Shown: positions 8,353 through 17,706 of the stretch, piece after piece | How the letters are laid out: each line of letters begins with the position of its first letter | Position numbering within the stretch: position 1 is the stretch's first letter | Source: an uncultured Bacteroidales bacterium | Lineage (GTDB): Bacteria > Bacteroidota > Bacteroidia > Bacteroidales > Bacteroidaceae | Length of the DNA stretch: 64,000 nt | NCBI GenBank assembly: GCA_902798615.1 | Contig: CADBXL010000006.1 | Coordinates: forward strand, 62,001 to 126,000 | Reading direction: 5' to 3' | Notes under the pieces: model-generated | Database searches by the model: none | The model's input: only the letters and a program-made list of their open reading frames with translations | Told to the model about the DNA's origin: nothing | Translations under genes and position numbers: made by a program

Positions 8353-9000
8353 ATGGCAAAAGTAAAGAAAAGTAGACAGAAAAAACAGCAGACTCGAGTT
8401 GACTTCACCCCTATGGTGGATATGATGATGCTGTTGATCACCTTCTTCATGCTCTGTACCACTTTGGCTAAGCCTCAGACAATGGAATTGAGTATGCCTA
8501 CCAACGATAAGGACGTACAGGATCAGGATAAGACTGTAACTAAGGAGTCTTATACTGTGACAATATACGTTGCGGCTGACAACCAGATCTACTATGTAGA
8601 AGGTATGGTAAAGCCAGAAGACCCAACATGTCTCAAGAAGACAACTTGGGGTAAGGACGGCATACGTAAGGCACTCATCGGTCACGTAACCGAGGATGGC
8701 ACACAGCCAATCCTTGATGTAATGACAGCAAAGGCTAAGCTTGACATGGAGCGCGAAAAGAATCCAGCAATGACTCAGGCTCAGTACGATGAGAGACTCA
8801 AGGCTATCAAGAAGGGTGATATCGACGGCAAGCACATCGAGACAATGACTGTCATTATCAAGGCTACAGATAACTCAAACTATCTCAACCTTGTTGACGC
8901 TCTTGATGAGATGCAGATTTGCTCTGTTGGTAAGTATGTGATAGATAAGATTAACGACAACGATAAGAAGCTTCTCGAAGCTGCTGGTGTCAAGGAGTAA
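8353..9000 (+). CDS. exbD: ExbD/TolR-family biopolymer transport protein (second copy)
   Basis: The 215-residue paralogue begins with a lysine-rich tail and FTPMVDMMMLLITFFMLCTTL, the ExbD transmembrane helix with its aspartate. The periplasmic part is longer than usual, with a charged helical insertion around KLDMEREKNPAMTQAQYDER. The C-terminal TVIIKATDNSNYLNLVDALD corresponds to the conserved ExbD end. Tandem, diverged exbD genes are typical of this Bacteroidota operon and may form heteromeric ExbD pairs. The start lies 3 bp after the upstream stop. Confidence 0.92.
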   Translation: MAKVKKSRQKKQQTRVDFTPMVDMMMLLITFFMLCTTLAKPQTMELSMPTNDKDVQDQDKTVTKESYTVTIYVAADNQIYYVEGMVKPEDPTCLKKTTWGKDGIRKALIGHVTEDGTQPILDVMTAKAKLDMEREKNPAMTQAQYDERLKAIKKGDIDGKHIETMTVIIKATDNSNYLNLVDALDEMQICSVGKYVIDKINDNDKKLLEAAGVKE

Positions 9001-9037
9001 TCTATTAGTAACTTTAACTTAAGAAAGGAAAAGAAAA

Positions 9038-9877
9038 ATGTCACAAATAGATCTTATTGACAATAGGTGGTCGGACTTAATGTTCGAGAACCGTAACAAG
9101 GAATACGGTGCTTATGTGCTTCGTCGTCAGACTACTGCGCGTAACATTAAATCAATTATCACAGTACTCATCCTCTTCGCTCTCGTAATGGTGTATATGG
9201 TTGCCAAGAATGCTTATGATGATTATCAGGCTAAGCATCAGGCACAGACTCAGGTAACTGAGCTTACAGCCCTCCAGGAGCAGAAGAAAGAAGCCAAGGT
9301 AGAGCGTAAGGAAGTCGTTAAGCAGGAGAAGATTGAGCAGGTTGTAGAGAAGGTTAAGAGCTCTATCAAGTTCACTGCCCCTGTAATCAAGAAGGACGAT
9401 GAGGTACGCCCAGAGGACGAGATGAAGTCTCAGGACGAAATCATGAACTCTAAGGTAGCCGTAGGTTTCGCTAACGTAATCGGTAACGATGAGAATGGTG
9501 AAGTGCTCAAGGCTAAGGAGGCACTCGTAACAGAGCCAGTTAAGCCAAAGGAAGAAGAGAACAAGGTGTTCGACGTAGTAGAACAGATGCCTTCTTTCCC
9601 AGGTGGTATGGCAGCTCTTATGGCATATCTCCAGAAGTCAATCAAGTACCCACCAGTTGCTGAGGAGAATGGTATCCAGGGTCGTGTAGTATGTACATTC
9701 GTTGTAGAGCGTGACGGTAGTGTAACTGACGTTCGCGTTGCAAAGTCTGTTGACCCATCTCTCGACAAGGAGGCTGTTCGCGTGGTTAGCGCAATGCCTA
9801 GGTGGATTCCTGGTAAGCAGAATGGTCAGTCTGTACGTGTAAAGTACACACTCCCTGTAACATTCCGTCTCCAGTAA
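9038..9877 (+). CDS. tonB: TonB family energy transducer
   Basis: The 279-residue protein has an N-terminal cytoplasmic motif LMFENRNKEYGAYVLRR characteristic of Bacteroidota TonB, then a TM at about 38-57. A charged periplasmic linker rich in K and E follows, and then a C-terminal TonB domain starting at PSFPGGMAALMAYLQKSIKY. That domain contains YPPVAEENGIQGRVVCTFVV and ends TLPVTFRLQ. TonB contacts the TonB box of SusC-type receptors and transmits ExbB/ExbD energy. It is the fourth gene of the operon; a terminator follows at 9925. A close paralogue of equal length is encoded at 39019-39858. Confidence 0.95.
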   Translation: MSQIDLIDNRWSDLMFENRNKEYGAYVLRRQTTARNIKSIITVLILFALVMVYMVAKNAYDDYQAKHQAQTQVTELTALQEQKKEAKVERKEVVKQEKIEQVVEKVKSSIKFTAPVIKKDDEVRPEDEMKSQDEIMNSKVAVGFANVIGNDENGEVLKAKEALVTEPVKPKEEENKVFDVVEQMPSFPGGMAALMAYLQKSIKYPPVAEENGIQGRVVCTFVVERDGSVTDVRVAKSVDPSLDKEAVRVVSAMPRWIPGKQNGQSVRVKYTLPVTFRLQ

Positions 9878-9924
9878 TACTCGTAAGTATTTTGCGATTA
9901 CTCGCAAAACACAATACATTAAAC

Positions 9925-9968
9925 TTTTAGCTCCCTCACTCTCCCGTAGAGGAGGGAGCTAAATTTTA
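9925..9968 (+). terminator. Terminator or attenuator after tonB
   Basis: TTTAGCTCCCTC pairs with GAGGGAGCTAAA and is followed by TTTTAT. It could reduce expression of the two downstream genes relative to exbB-tonB. Confidence 0.7.
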
Positions 9969-10044
9969 TATACAAAGCTGTCTCCAAAAAGACACTTTGA
10001 CTACAACCAAGACAATTTCAACACATTCATTATTAACCCAAACA

Positions 10045-11019
10045 ATGAAGTCAATTGCATCATCACTCACTATCATAGTAGCATCTATGCTCACATTAGG
10101 CATGTTGTCCTCTTGCACAGAAAAGAAAAAGGACCCAAATGCGCGCACAGATACATACGCCACCGGAAAAATAACATTCGGTGCAGATGAGAGTTTTATG
10201 CCTATTATAGATGAAGAGATGGAGGTATTCCATCATGTCTATAAGGATGCTCATGTTACCCCAAAGTATATGAGCGAGTCTGAAGGTATGAACTTGCTTC
10301 TTAAAGACAAACTTCTCATGATGTTCACGACACGTGACTTCAAACAAAGTGAATATGAGAATCTGAAGAAGCGTAACCGATTCCCAATAACAATACATAT
10401 CGGTTATGATGCACTCGCTATTATAGCTAACAAGAATAATACGGACTCCTGCATTTGCGTAGATGATGTTAAGCGAATTCTTACTGGCGAGGCTCTTAAT
10501 TGGAAGGACATATATCCAGCAAGCGCATCACGTGGAGAAATTGTTGTAGCATTCGACAACAAGACATCGAGCACAGTACACTACGTAGAGGACTCTATCC
10601 TTGGTGGAAAGCCTATCACAACACCAAATGCATTTGCGACCAAGAAGACCGCAGACGTAATCAAATATGTTGAGGAACATCCAAATGCTCTCGGAATTAT
10701 AGGCAGCAACTGGCTCAACGACAAGCGAGATACAACAAACCTCACATTTAACCGCAATATCAGAGTTATGCTCGTTGCAAAACATGCACCGGCAACATGG
10801 AAGAACTCATACAAGCCATATCAGGGATATATCTACAACGATAAATACCCATTCATCCGCAGACTCTATGCACTTCTTAATGATGAACGAGGAAGGTATG
10901 GACTTCCACATGGTTTTGCACAATTCATAATTTCCCAGAGAGGACAGATGATCCTCTTCAAGGCTGGTTTACTTCCTGCATACGGAAACATCGCAATAAG
11001 AGAAGTAAAGATTGATTGA
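10045..11019 (+). CDS. PstS-like substrate-binding lipoprotein
   Basis: I chose the ATG at 10045 because the product then begins MKSIASSLTIIVASMLTLGM with an L-S-S-C lipobox; the upstream in-frame ORF start adds 16 unrelated residues. The 324-residue protein resembles phosphate-type periplasmic binding proteins, including GYDALAIIANKNN, the VDDVKRILTGEALNWKDIYP block, and GFAQFIISQRGQMILFKAGL near the end. In this genomic position (after tonB) such proteins are conserved across Bacteroidota. No PstABC genes are near, so a role in envelope or Ton function rather than classical phosphate import is plausible. The ligand is unknown. Confidence 0.75.
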   Translation: MKSIASSLTIIVASMLTLGMLSSCTEKKKDPNARTDTYATGKITFGADESFMPIIDEEMEVFHHVYKDAHVTPKYMSESEGMNLLLKDKLLMMFTTRDFKQSEYENLKKRNRFPITIHIGYDALAIIANKNNTDSCICVDDVKRILTGEALNWKDIYPASASRGEIVVAFDNKTSSTVHYVEDSILGGKPITTPNAFATKKTADVIKYVEEHPNALGIIGSNWLNDKRDTTNLTFNRNIRVMLVAKHAPATWKNSYKPYQGYIYNDKYPFIRRLYALLNDERGRYGLPHGFAQFIISQRGQMILFKAGLLPAYGNIAIREVKID

Positions 11020-11203
11020 TGGCAGGATAAATAAAGGATTATAACTTTTTGCTCAAAATCCTTTTAAGAAAATAAAAAAAACAGCATATTTGGTTAAATT
11101 CCGTAAACAGATGCAACAAAATCGATTATAATTCGTCAAAATAATAGATAACCCAAACAAGGCGGTATTAAAAACATAATCCTATATTAAAAATACGAAA
11201 ATT

Positions 11204-12631
11204 ATGAAAACAGCTAAATACATTATTATCGGAGCTATGATGACAGTCATCAGCGCTCCTGTTATGGCTCAGGATGCAACTTCAGCAGTAGAACAGGCAA
11301 CAAAGATTATCAAGTCCGGAGCAGAAGACAAAGACAAGCAGGTAACATCAGTGTTCAAAACTGTCAAGAAAGATGCAAAGGCAGTAGCCGGCATCGGTCG
11401 TGCATATCTCGACGCAAAAGACTATACCAACGCTGACAAGTACGCAGACCTTGCAATCAAGGCAAACAAGAACTGTGCTGCAGGCTATGTACTCAAGGGT
11501 GATATCTGTGTAATGAAGGATGATGGTGGTGCAGCTTCAAGTTGGTTTGAAAACGCTATCACATTGGACCCACAGGATCCAGAAGGATATCGTCGTTATG
11601 CTCAGATCAACTCAAAGGCAGACCCAGAGGGTTCTATCGCAAAACTTGAGCAACTCCGCTCTATTGACCCTTCATATCCTGTAGATCTTGTTGCTGCAGA
11701 GATTCAGTCAAAGGCTGGTAATACAGATGCTGCTATAGAGTACTACTCAAAGGCAAGACTTGACCAGATGGAGAACTATCAGTTGGCAGACTATGCTAGT
11801 ACTCTCTTCCTCAAGCAGAAGTACGAGGAGTCTTTGAAGGTTTCAAGCTTTGGTAACAACAAGTTCCCACGCTATGGTTCCCTCAATCGTCTCTCTCTCT
11901 TCAACAACGTAAACCTTGAGAAGTATGAGGATGCTATCAAGTTCGGTGAGCGTCTCTTCAATGCATCTGACGATGTGAAGTACACAGCACTCGACTATAT
12001 CAACTATGGTACAGCTCTTCAGAAGCTTAAGAAGAACGACGAAGCAATTAAGATGTTCGAGAAGGTTGTTGATACTCGTACATTCGATATGGACACAAGA
12101 ATCAGTGTTTTCAAGAACCTCTCTGATGTTTACAAGTCAATGGGCGACTATCCAAAGGCTCTCGAATACTACGAGAAGTACGTTAAGGGCAATCAGGGTA
12201 AGATGACTGCAAACATCAAGAATGGTCTTGCACAGCTTTACCGTACAATGGCAATCGACGAGAACTCTACACCTGAACAGAAGCAGGAAGCAATTGCAAA
12301 GGCTGACAAGGTATTCTCTGAAATTGCAGAGGAGTTCCCTGCATTCAATCAAGCCGTAACAGCACAGCGTGCTAAGCTTCCTTTCATTCTCGACCCAGAG
12401 GATAAGGCAGGTGCAGCAAAGCCACACTACGATAAACTCATTGAAATTATCAACGGTCTTGACAGCAAGGACGCATCAGACACTAAGCAGCTCAAAGAAG
12501 CTCTCAGCTATAATATCGTTTACTTCATTAGAGTAAATGAAGATATTCCAAAGGCAAAGGAATATGCAGCTAAGCTTCTTGAAATCGATCCAGAGAATGC
12601 AATGGCTAAGCAGGTTTCTGAGCTTCAGTAA
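11204..12631 (+). CDS. Secreted TPR-repeat protein
   Basis: The 475-residue protein has a signal peptide (MKTAKYIIIGAMMTVISAPVMAQ). It is then built of helical tetratricopeptide repeats, for example YVLKGDICVMKDDGGAASSW, KNLSDVYKSMGDYPKALEYY and the terminal AKEYAAKLLEIDPENAMAKQ. TPRs bind proteins, so it probably acts as a periplasmic scaffold. It lies last in the exbB-exbD-exbD-tonB-pstS-like cluster, an order I associate with Bacteroidota, which links it to the Ton machinery. No catalytic domain is visible. A strong terminator follows. Co-transcription with the previous gene across 184 bp is uncertain. Confidence 0.82.
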   Translation: MKTAKYIIIGAMMTVISAPVMAQDATSAVEQATKIIKSGAEDKDKQVTSVFKTVKKDAKAVAGIGRAYLDAKDYTNADKYADLAIKANKNCAAGYVLKGDICVMKDDGGAASSWFENAITLDPQDPEGYRRYAQINSKADPEGSIAKLEQLRSIDPSYPVDLVAAEIQSKAGNTDAAIEYYSKARLDQMENYQLADYASTLFLKQKYEESLKVSSFGNNKFPRYGSLNRLSLFNNVNLEKYEDAIKFGERLFNASDDVKYTALDYINYGTALQKLKKNDEAIKMFEKVVDTRTFDMDTRISVFKNLSDVYKSMGDYPKALEYYEKYVKGNQGKMTANIKNGLAQLYRTMAIDENSTPEQKQEAIAKADKVFSEIAEEFPAFNQAVTAQRAKLPFILDPEDKAGAAKPHYDKLIEIINGLDSKDASDTKQLKEALSYNIVYFIRVNEDIPKAKEYAAKLLEIDPENAMAKQVSELQ

Positions 12632-12674
12632 AACAACACCAATTAAAAGAAGTTAAACATTTCTATAAATAAAT

Positions 12675-12716
12675 ATGCCCTTCAGTCTTGTGGCTGAAGG
12701 GCATTCTGTTTTTTTA
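12675..12716 (+). terminator. Intrinsic terminator
   Basis: ATGCCCTTCAG pairs perfectly with CTGAAGGGCAT, followed by TCTG and seven T. Confidence 0.88.
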
Positions 12717-12717
12717 T

Positions 12718-12845
12718 ATAACGTCAGTTCGACGTTTCTTTTCAGTTATATATTGTTGATTATCATGCGACTGAAAGAGGACTGAAGAAACGGTACCCAA
12801 AAGGGCATTCAGCTCTCGCAGTCTTGTTTTCATCGAACTAACGTA
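12718..12845. repeat. Inverted-repeat-bounded element, AACGTGAGTTCG type (copy 1)
   Basis: The left end reads AACGTCAGTTCGACG and the right end is CATCGAACTAACGT, an imperfect inverted repeat shared with elements at 17851-18030 and 57809-58180. Inside, GACTGAA occurs at 12769 and 12780, 11 bp apart. With the terminators on both sides this accounts for most of the gap 12632-12986. Confidence 0.65.
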
Positions 12846-12916
12846 AATATTAGTTCGCAGAGGAAAAGCCAGATAGCCATAAAAAGATTTAAGAAGAATG
12901 AAAAATCTCTCTATAA

Positions 12917-12960
12917 AGAAAAACTCCGTAACAAAGAAAACTGATTTCTTTATTACGGAG
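12917..12960 (-). terminator. Terminator of the GH2 gene
   Basis: On the minus strand CTCCGTAATAAAGAAA pairs with TTTCTTTGTTACGGAG (one mismatch) and is followed by TTTTTCTT. Confidence 0.85.
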
Positions 12961-12986
12961 AAAACATTTTATTATGAATGAATTAA

Positions 12987-15569
12987 TTACATCACGGATT
13001 TAATCGTAATGGAATTCTCAATAAAATTCTTTGTGAACTTCTTGCCTTTTTCATTCTTGAAGGTACCGGAAGGACGAGTAACAGTAATGGTAATATCACC
13101 TGCTACTTCTGTACTCTGAACCGTAATAACAAGCTTTCCATGAAAAAGCTTCATATGAGGCTCAACAAACATTTCCGTAGAGGTCGCATCACCGTTACAG
13201 ATGGCACGGAAACGTCCTTCACCCTTAATTGCAACAAGTATCTCATCATCTGCATCAGGACACAAATTACCATCTTTGTCAAGCATACTTACAGTGATAT
13301 AACTCAAGTCCTCACCATCTGCCTTCAAAACCTTTACATCAGGCTCTAGGGCCAACTGAGAATTATAACCAGCCGTACGCACTACTTTCTCATCAGCAAC
13401 TGCACCATTTTGGTCGTAAACAACGACTTTCAGTTCACCTGGCTCATATTTGGGATACCAGCGAATGCGGAAACGATCCATATTTGGCGCATTAGACGTA
13501 TCATACCTTGCATCCCATCTGTCACCATTAGGATTAGTCTGATTCTGTCCAGTAATCTGATTACCACTCTCATCACAGTTGATGAAATGATTCTTCTTCT
13601 TCCTGCCTTGCGATTTTCCGTTTATGAAAAGTTCTGCCTCCTCATAATCAGTATAAACCATAACAGGGACACTCTGGCCTATTCTTTCCTTGCCCCACGT
13701 CCAATGTGGAAGAATATGGAGAGTATGATCTTTCTTATTCCAAACAGAGCGATACAGGTAATATCTATCCTTTGGCAAACCGGCAAGATCACAGATACCG
13801 AAGTATGACGAACGACTTGGCCAATACTCGTCATAAGGTGTAGGTTCACCCAGATAATCAATACCTGTCCATACAAACTGACCTATCGTCCAAGGCAGAT
13901 CCTCCATATTCTCAAAATCAACATCTGGAAGATTACTCCATGGACACCATTCGTTATCATAGCTTGAGCATTGTCCATCGTCATAAAGGGCATAGTTAGA
14001 AGTCTTGAAAGGAAATCTATACACACCACGAGAACTTACCGTAGAACCAGTCTCTGTACCAAGAACAAACTTCTGTGGAGCCTTGTCATAGGCATACTGG
14101 TAACGATGCGTACGATAATTGAGTCCAACAATATCCATCGTTGCAGCAACCTTACTCTTGATAGCAGCATCCACACGATCAAGTCCCTGAGTTACAGGAC
14201 GCGTAGGATCAAGTCTGTGGCATAAATTCTGAAGTCTCTTTGACCATTCCACACCCACTTCAGGATCTGTCTGCTCAGGAATCTCATTACCGATACTCCA
14301 CATAACAATACAAGGATGATTACGGTGACCAACAAGAAGATTGGTCATGTCTTTCTCTGCCCACTCCTTGAAGAAGCGAGAATAGCCGTTCTTACACTTA
14401 GGATATATCCATTCGTCGAAACTTTCAGCCATCACCATCATACCAAGCGAGTCACATACATCCATCTGCATCTGTGACGGCATATTATGAGCTGTACGGA
14501 TAGCATCACATCCCATATTCTTCATAAGCTTCACCTGTCTTATCAAAGCAGCCTTATTTACAGCCGTTCCAAGTGGACCGAGGTCATGATGCAAACAAAC
14601 TCCCTGTATCTTACGGGCATTTCCATTGAGCTTGAAACCATCTTTGCCAACCTCAATAGTTCTAATTCCCAGATTTGTTATAGTCTCATCCACGAGCTTG
14701 CCTTTACAGAAAAGACGGGCACGTACCTTATAAAGATATGGTGTCTCTGGAGACCAGAGCTGCGGATTCGTCACAGTAATAGTTGTCTTGATATGTCCGT
14801 CAGCAGGAACATCATAATGACTACCAGCCTCAAAATTTCCTTCAGCATTCAATACATCAACTACGAATGCCAAATCATCGTACAGTTTCTTGGCCGCATC
14901 AGAAGCTGGCTGCAACAGAGTCTCATATTCCACCTTGGCTAAAAGCTTCGAGTCCCCATAGTTGTTCACGCCTTTGTCGAAGCCTGTAGTACGAATACTC
15001 GTTTCCCAAGGATCAATTGAAACATCTGGCAGAATCTCAACCTTAACAGGACGGTATATTCCCGCCCCAGGATACCAACGGCTACTCTCCTCAAGATTCT
15101 GAAGATCTACTTTCACTTCATTCTCACCAACCTTAACAAGCTTTGTAATATCAAGACGGAAGGCATTATATCCATAAGGCCAGAAACCAGCCTTCTGCCC
15201 GTTGATATACACAGTCGGCTCTGACATTGCCCCATCAAACTCGATGACGCAACGTCCCATCTTATCAAACTTTGACTTGTCTATAGTGAATTTTGTACGA
15301 TAATATCCTTTTCCCATCCAAGGAAGGGCACCAGTACGTCCACTCTTCTCTGTTGCCACAGTCTCTCCATTCTGCTCAATACGAACTATCTGAAGATCAT
15401 TTTTCTTATCAAAAGGTCTGGATATAGCCCAGTCATGAGGAACCGTAACAGGATACCAGTAGCGTTTGCTACGAGTAAATTCCCATTTCTTCAGGTTTAT
15501 AATACTTCGCTGCGCCCAAACGTTGATTCCTATGAGCATTAATATGGCGGCTAATAAAGATCTATTCAT
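12987..15569 (-). CDS. Secreted glycoside hydrolase family 2 enzyme (beta-galactosidase-like)
   Basis: The 860-residue protein has a signal peptide (first about 19 residues, ending VWA-Q). A GH2 sugar-binding jelly-roll follows (about 35-185), then an immunoglobulin-like domain (190-300), a TIM barrel (about 305-600) and C-terminal Ig-like modules (FINGKSQGRKKK and onward). The acid/base is E429 in IVMWSIGNEIPEQ and the nucleophile probably E506 in VLGTETGS. HHDLGPLGTAVNKAAL and IRTAHNMPS are standard GH2 landmarks. The family includes retaining beta-galactosidases, glucuronidases and mannosidases; the domain layout favours galactosidase-like activity, but the substrate is not determinable here. 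It is divergent from the exporter gene at 15716 and is monocistronic. Confidence 0.92.
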   Translation of the reverse strand: MNRSLLAAILMLIGINVWAQRSIINLKKWEFTRSKRYWYPVTVPHDWAISRPFDKKNDLQIVRIEQNGETVATEKSGRTGALPWMGKGYYRTKFTIDKSKFDKMGRCVIEFDGAMSEPTVYINGQKAGFWPYGYNAFRLDITKLVKVGENEVKVDLQNLEESSRWYPGAGIYRPVKVEILPDVSIDPWETSIRTTGFDKGVNNYGDSKLLAKVEYETLLQPASDAAKKLYDDLAFVVDVLNAEGNFEAGSHYDVPADGHIKTTITVTNPQLWSPETPYLYKVRARLFCKGKLVDETITNLGIRTIEVGKDGFKLNGNARKIQGVCLHHDLGPLGTAVNKAALIRQVKLMKNMGCDAIRTAHNMPSQMQMDVCDSLGMMVMAESFDEWIYPKCKNGYSRFFKEWAEKDMTNLLVGHRNHPCIVMWSIGNEIPEQTDPEVGVEWSKRLQNLCHRLDPTRPVTQGLDRVDAAIKSKVAATMDIVGLNYRTHRYQYAYDKAPQKFVLGTETGSTVSSRGVYRFPFKTSNYALYDDGQCSSYDNEWCPWSNLPDVDFENMEDLPWTIGQFVWTGIDYLGEPTPYDEYWPSRSSYFGICDLAGLPKDRYYLYRSVWNKKDHTLHILPHWTWGKERIGQSVPVMVYTDYEEAELFINGKSQGRKKKNHFINCDESGNQITGQNQTNPNGDRWDARYDTSNAPNMDRFRIRWYPKYEPGELKVVVYDQNGAVADEKVVRTAGYNSQLALEPDVKVLKADGEDLSYITVSMLDKDGNLCPDADDEILVAIKGEGRFRAICNGDATSTEMFVEPHMKLFHGKLVITVQSTEVAGDITITVTRPSGTFKNEKGKKFTKNFIENSITIKSVM

Positions 15570-15616
15570 ATATCTGGAAATTAGTCATTCTATTTCTTTT
15601 TCATGAATTGCTTTTG

Positions 15617-15624
15617 CAAAAATA
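15617..15624 (-). promoter_or_regulatory. Probable -7 element of the GH2 gene
   Basis: TATTTTTG on the minus strand about 48 bp before the start codon. The -33 box is unclear. Confidence 0.45.
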
Positions 15625-15666
15625 ATAAATTTCTTTAAAAAAGAAAAGTTTTTGCACAAAAAAACT

Positions 15667-15674
15667 TAACTTTG
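15667..15674 (+). promoter_or_regulatory. Probable -7 element of the TauE/SafE gene
   Basis: TAACTTTG followed by CAG, 41 bp before the ATG. No convincing -33 box at the expected distance. Confidence 0.5.
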
Positions 15675-15715
15675 CAGAATATTTTTAGAAATAGAACACT
15701 TTTCACTCAAAAAAA

Positions 15716-16441
15716 ATGCAGGAAAATACGATATTATTGGTGTTAATGTGTATCGGCGCTTCATTCGTACAACGCGTTTCCGGATTCGGATTCGGCATCT
15801 TTATCATGACAGTTCTCCCCTACCTCATGCCTTCGTATGGTGAAGCCACTACTCTTTCAGGATTATGCGCCTCGAGCATGTGTCTTTACATAGTCATTAG
15901 TCATTGGAAACATATAAGATGGAATAAACTCTGGTATCTTCTCATTATCTTTCTTATCACATCGTTTTTTGCCGTTCATTTTGTCAGCCAGGCAGGAAAT
16001 GGCTTACTGAAGATTCTTCTCGGTATCATACTTATCATAGCAAGTGTATGGTTCTTCCTATTTGCCGGAAAAATTCATATTACACCTAACAGACCCACAC
16101 AGACGATACTTGGTACGCTCTCTGGTATTATGGGCGGACTCTTCGGAATGCAAGGCCCTCCGGCTGTACTGTATTTTGTTGAGACTACAGAAACAAAAGA
16201 GGAATACATGGCTGTGGCACAAACCTATTTCCTTATCGGCAATATAATGATGACTATATATCGTGCCTACTACGGATTTCTGACACAAACCGTCATAAAC
16301 GACACTTGTCTCGGAATTCTCGGAGTCATAGCCGGTACTATACTCGGAAGCTATGCTTTCAAAAAAATGTCGTTACCGATTCTAAGGAAAATAATCTACG
16401 CCTACATGGCGATAAGCGGTATTATATGCCTTCTCAGCTAA
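15716..16441 (+). CDS. TauE/SafE-family membrane exporter
   Basis: The 241-residue, almost wholly hydrophobic protein has about seven or eight TM segments. It carries the two family repeats, each with a small-residue motif: VQRVSGFGFGIFIMTVLPYL near residue 18 and SGIMGGLFGMQGPPAVLYFV near residue 135. Length fits the TauE/SafE (DUF81) family of putative sulfite, sulfoacetate or organosulfur anion exporters. The substrate cannot be told from sequence and no sulfur genes are adjacent. It is transcribed alone, diverging from GH2. Confidence 0.85.
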   Translation: MQENTILLVLMCIGASFVQRVSGFGFGIFIMTVLPYLMPSYGEATTLSGLCASSMCLYIVISHWKHIRWNKLWYLLIIFLITSFFAVHFVSQAGNGLLKILLGIILIIASVWFFLFAGKIHITPNRPTQTILGTLSGIMGGLFGMQGPPAVLYFVETTETKEEYMAVAQTYFLIGNIMMTIYRAYYGFLTQTVINDTCLGILGVIAGTILGSYAFKKMSLPILRKIIYAYMAISGIICLLS

Positions 16442-16451
16442 GCACAATTAA

Positions 16452-16496
16452 ATCCCCCCACTCCACAGCCGCTGCAATAGAGTTAAATGGGGGGAT
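16452..16496 (+). terminator. Possible terminator, C-rich hairpin
   Basis: AATCCCCCCA can pair with TGGGGGGAT across about 25 nt. The T-run is weak. It may be a remnant of the GC-hairpin element family. Confidence 0.4.
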
Positions 16497-16548
16497 ACAA
16501 CTTTTGCTGAATATGATAAAACTTGTTTCTAAAGTGGGTTCAAAAGAA

Positions 16549-17310
16549 CTATTTGCCAGAATATAATATGCCATAATAACCTGCAACGAGAGCAGATGGT
16601 ACAGACTTGGCGGTCTTACCAAGAATTATATTCTCAATACTGCTACAATCGCTGAAAGCATCACTACACAGGATTCCACCATTTACAGATAATGACTTAA
16701 GACTTACAGGAACAGAGAACGACATTGTCTTTTTGCCTATCTTATGTGATACATTATAGTATTCCTTACCTGTACTGGTACCAAATATCCATGAAAGGTC
16801 ATTCTTGTCTGTCTGGTCAACCCATATAGCGCCATCAAAGCCAAGGAAAGGAAGAGACACAGATACAAGGCTTGAACAGCCTTTTAAAGCGTTTCTGCCG
16901 ATATTTTCTACTGTTGATGGGATTGTTATCTCCTTAAGTGCAGTACAGCCCTCAAAAGCGCTCTCACCGATACTACGTACTGAATTTGAAAAAGTAACGC
17001 TCTCCAGTCTGTCCAGGCCTTTAAACAAATTGTCACCTACTACTTTAAATCCCTCTTCACAATAAAAATCATCCTCAATTATGACATTCTTAATCTGCTT
17101 TCTATATTTATAAAAAGGAGACTTATCGAAATGTGATGTTGATGCCTCCAACGGAATCACGTGAAGCGTTCCATTGCCATCGATATTCCATATGAAATAT
17201 GCGATGCCATCCACGTTACATGTACCAGACTCTTCAGCCTTACCTACAGTAGCCAAACCCATGGTTATTACCATAGTAATAATCATTCTGAAAAAGAATG
17301 TTTTATTCAT
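16549..17310 (-). CDS. BspA-like leucine-rich repeat surface protein
   Basis: The 253-residue protein starts with a signal peptide (first about 25 residues, ending GKA-E). A non-repeat N-terminal region and then BspA-type (LRR_5) repeats follow: FKGLDRLESVTFSNSVRSIG, ESAFEGCTALKEITIPSTVE, NALKGCSSLVSVSLP and DAFSDCSSIENIILG. The F-x-x-C-x-x-L pattern is diagnostic. Such proteins are surface or secreted adhesins, described in Tannerella, Treponema and Prevotella. The repeat tract is short and is interrupted by a 60-residue non-repeat stretch. It ends abruptly at YSGK with no obvious sorting domain, so it may be shortened. Confidence 0.82.
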   Translation of the reverse strand: MNKTFFFRMIITMVITMGLATVGKAEESGTCNVDGIAYFIWNIDGNGTLHVIPLEASTSHFDKSPFYKYRKQIKNVIIEDDFYCEEGFKVVGDNLFKGLDRLESVTFSNSVRSIGESAFEGCTALKEITIPSTVENIGRNALKGCSSLVSVSLPFLGFDGAIWVDQTDKNDLSWIFGTSTGKEYYNVSHKIGKKTMSFSVPVSLKSLSVNGGILCSDAFSDCSSIENIILGKTAKSVPSALVAGYYGILYSGK

Positions 17311-17401
17311 AATAAAAAAAATTTAATGTTGGAAATAAATGTATTATATAATTAGGGAACTTTGTTTCTTCATATCACCATATGACAAATCCCATTTTTT
17401 G

Positions 17402-17409
17402 CAAAGATA
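17402..17409 (-). promoter_or_regulatory. Probable -7 element of the BspA-like gene
   Basis: TATCTTTG on the minus strand, about 90 bp before the start codon, followed by GC. CAAA occurrences upstream (17425, 17434) do not fall at the usual spacing. Confidence 0.45.
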
Positions 17410-17668
17410 TGCAAATTATTCCGACAAAACGAACAAAACCGCAGAATTTATTAGTGTACGCAATACATTCTTGATTTATATCAAGACAAAGACCTGCAAA
17501 GTCCCCCCAAACGCCCAAAAACAAGTAAAATAATGCAGAAATACAATTTTGCAATATTGCATATCTGTAAAAAGATTGAAAACGAAGCGTAAAATGGTAT
17601 TTTTTACTATTGCGGAAATGTAAAAAAGATTGCATCTTCGGAAACGCAATATTTTTATCAACATTAAA

Positions 17669-17700
17669 TTTGCACACAAGAATATTATGTATTAACTTTG
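17669..17700 (+). promoter_or_regulatory. Promoter of small-RNA candidate
   Basis: TTTG at 17669-17672, 20 bp, then TAACTTTG at 17693-17700. This is one of the best consensus promoters in the window, yet no ORF follows. Confidence 0.75.
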
Positions 17701-17706
17701 CACTCG

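Noticed and set aside
8326-8835. 169-residue minus-strand ORF, Cys/Leu/His-rich
   Set aside because: It is the antisense shadow of the second exbD gene and has no promoter or family features.
10045-11019. Phosphate-transport (pst) operon
   Set aside because: Only a PstS-like binding lipoprotein is present; pstC, pstA, pstB and phoU are absent and the position after tonB is a conserved Ton-cluster arrangement.
12718-12845. Insertion sequence
   Set aside because: No transposase or recombinase ORF is found within this or any other inverted-repeat-bounded element in the window, so only a non-autonomous repeat is called.
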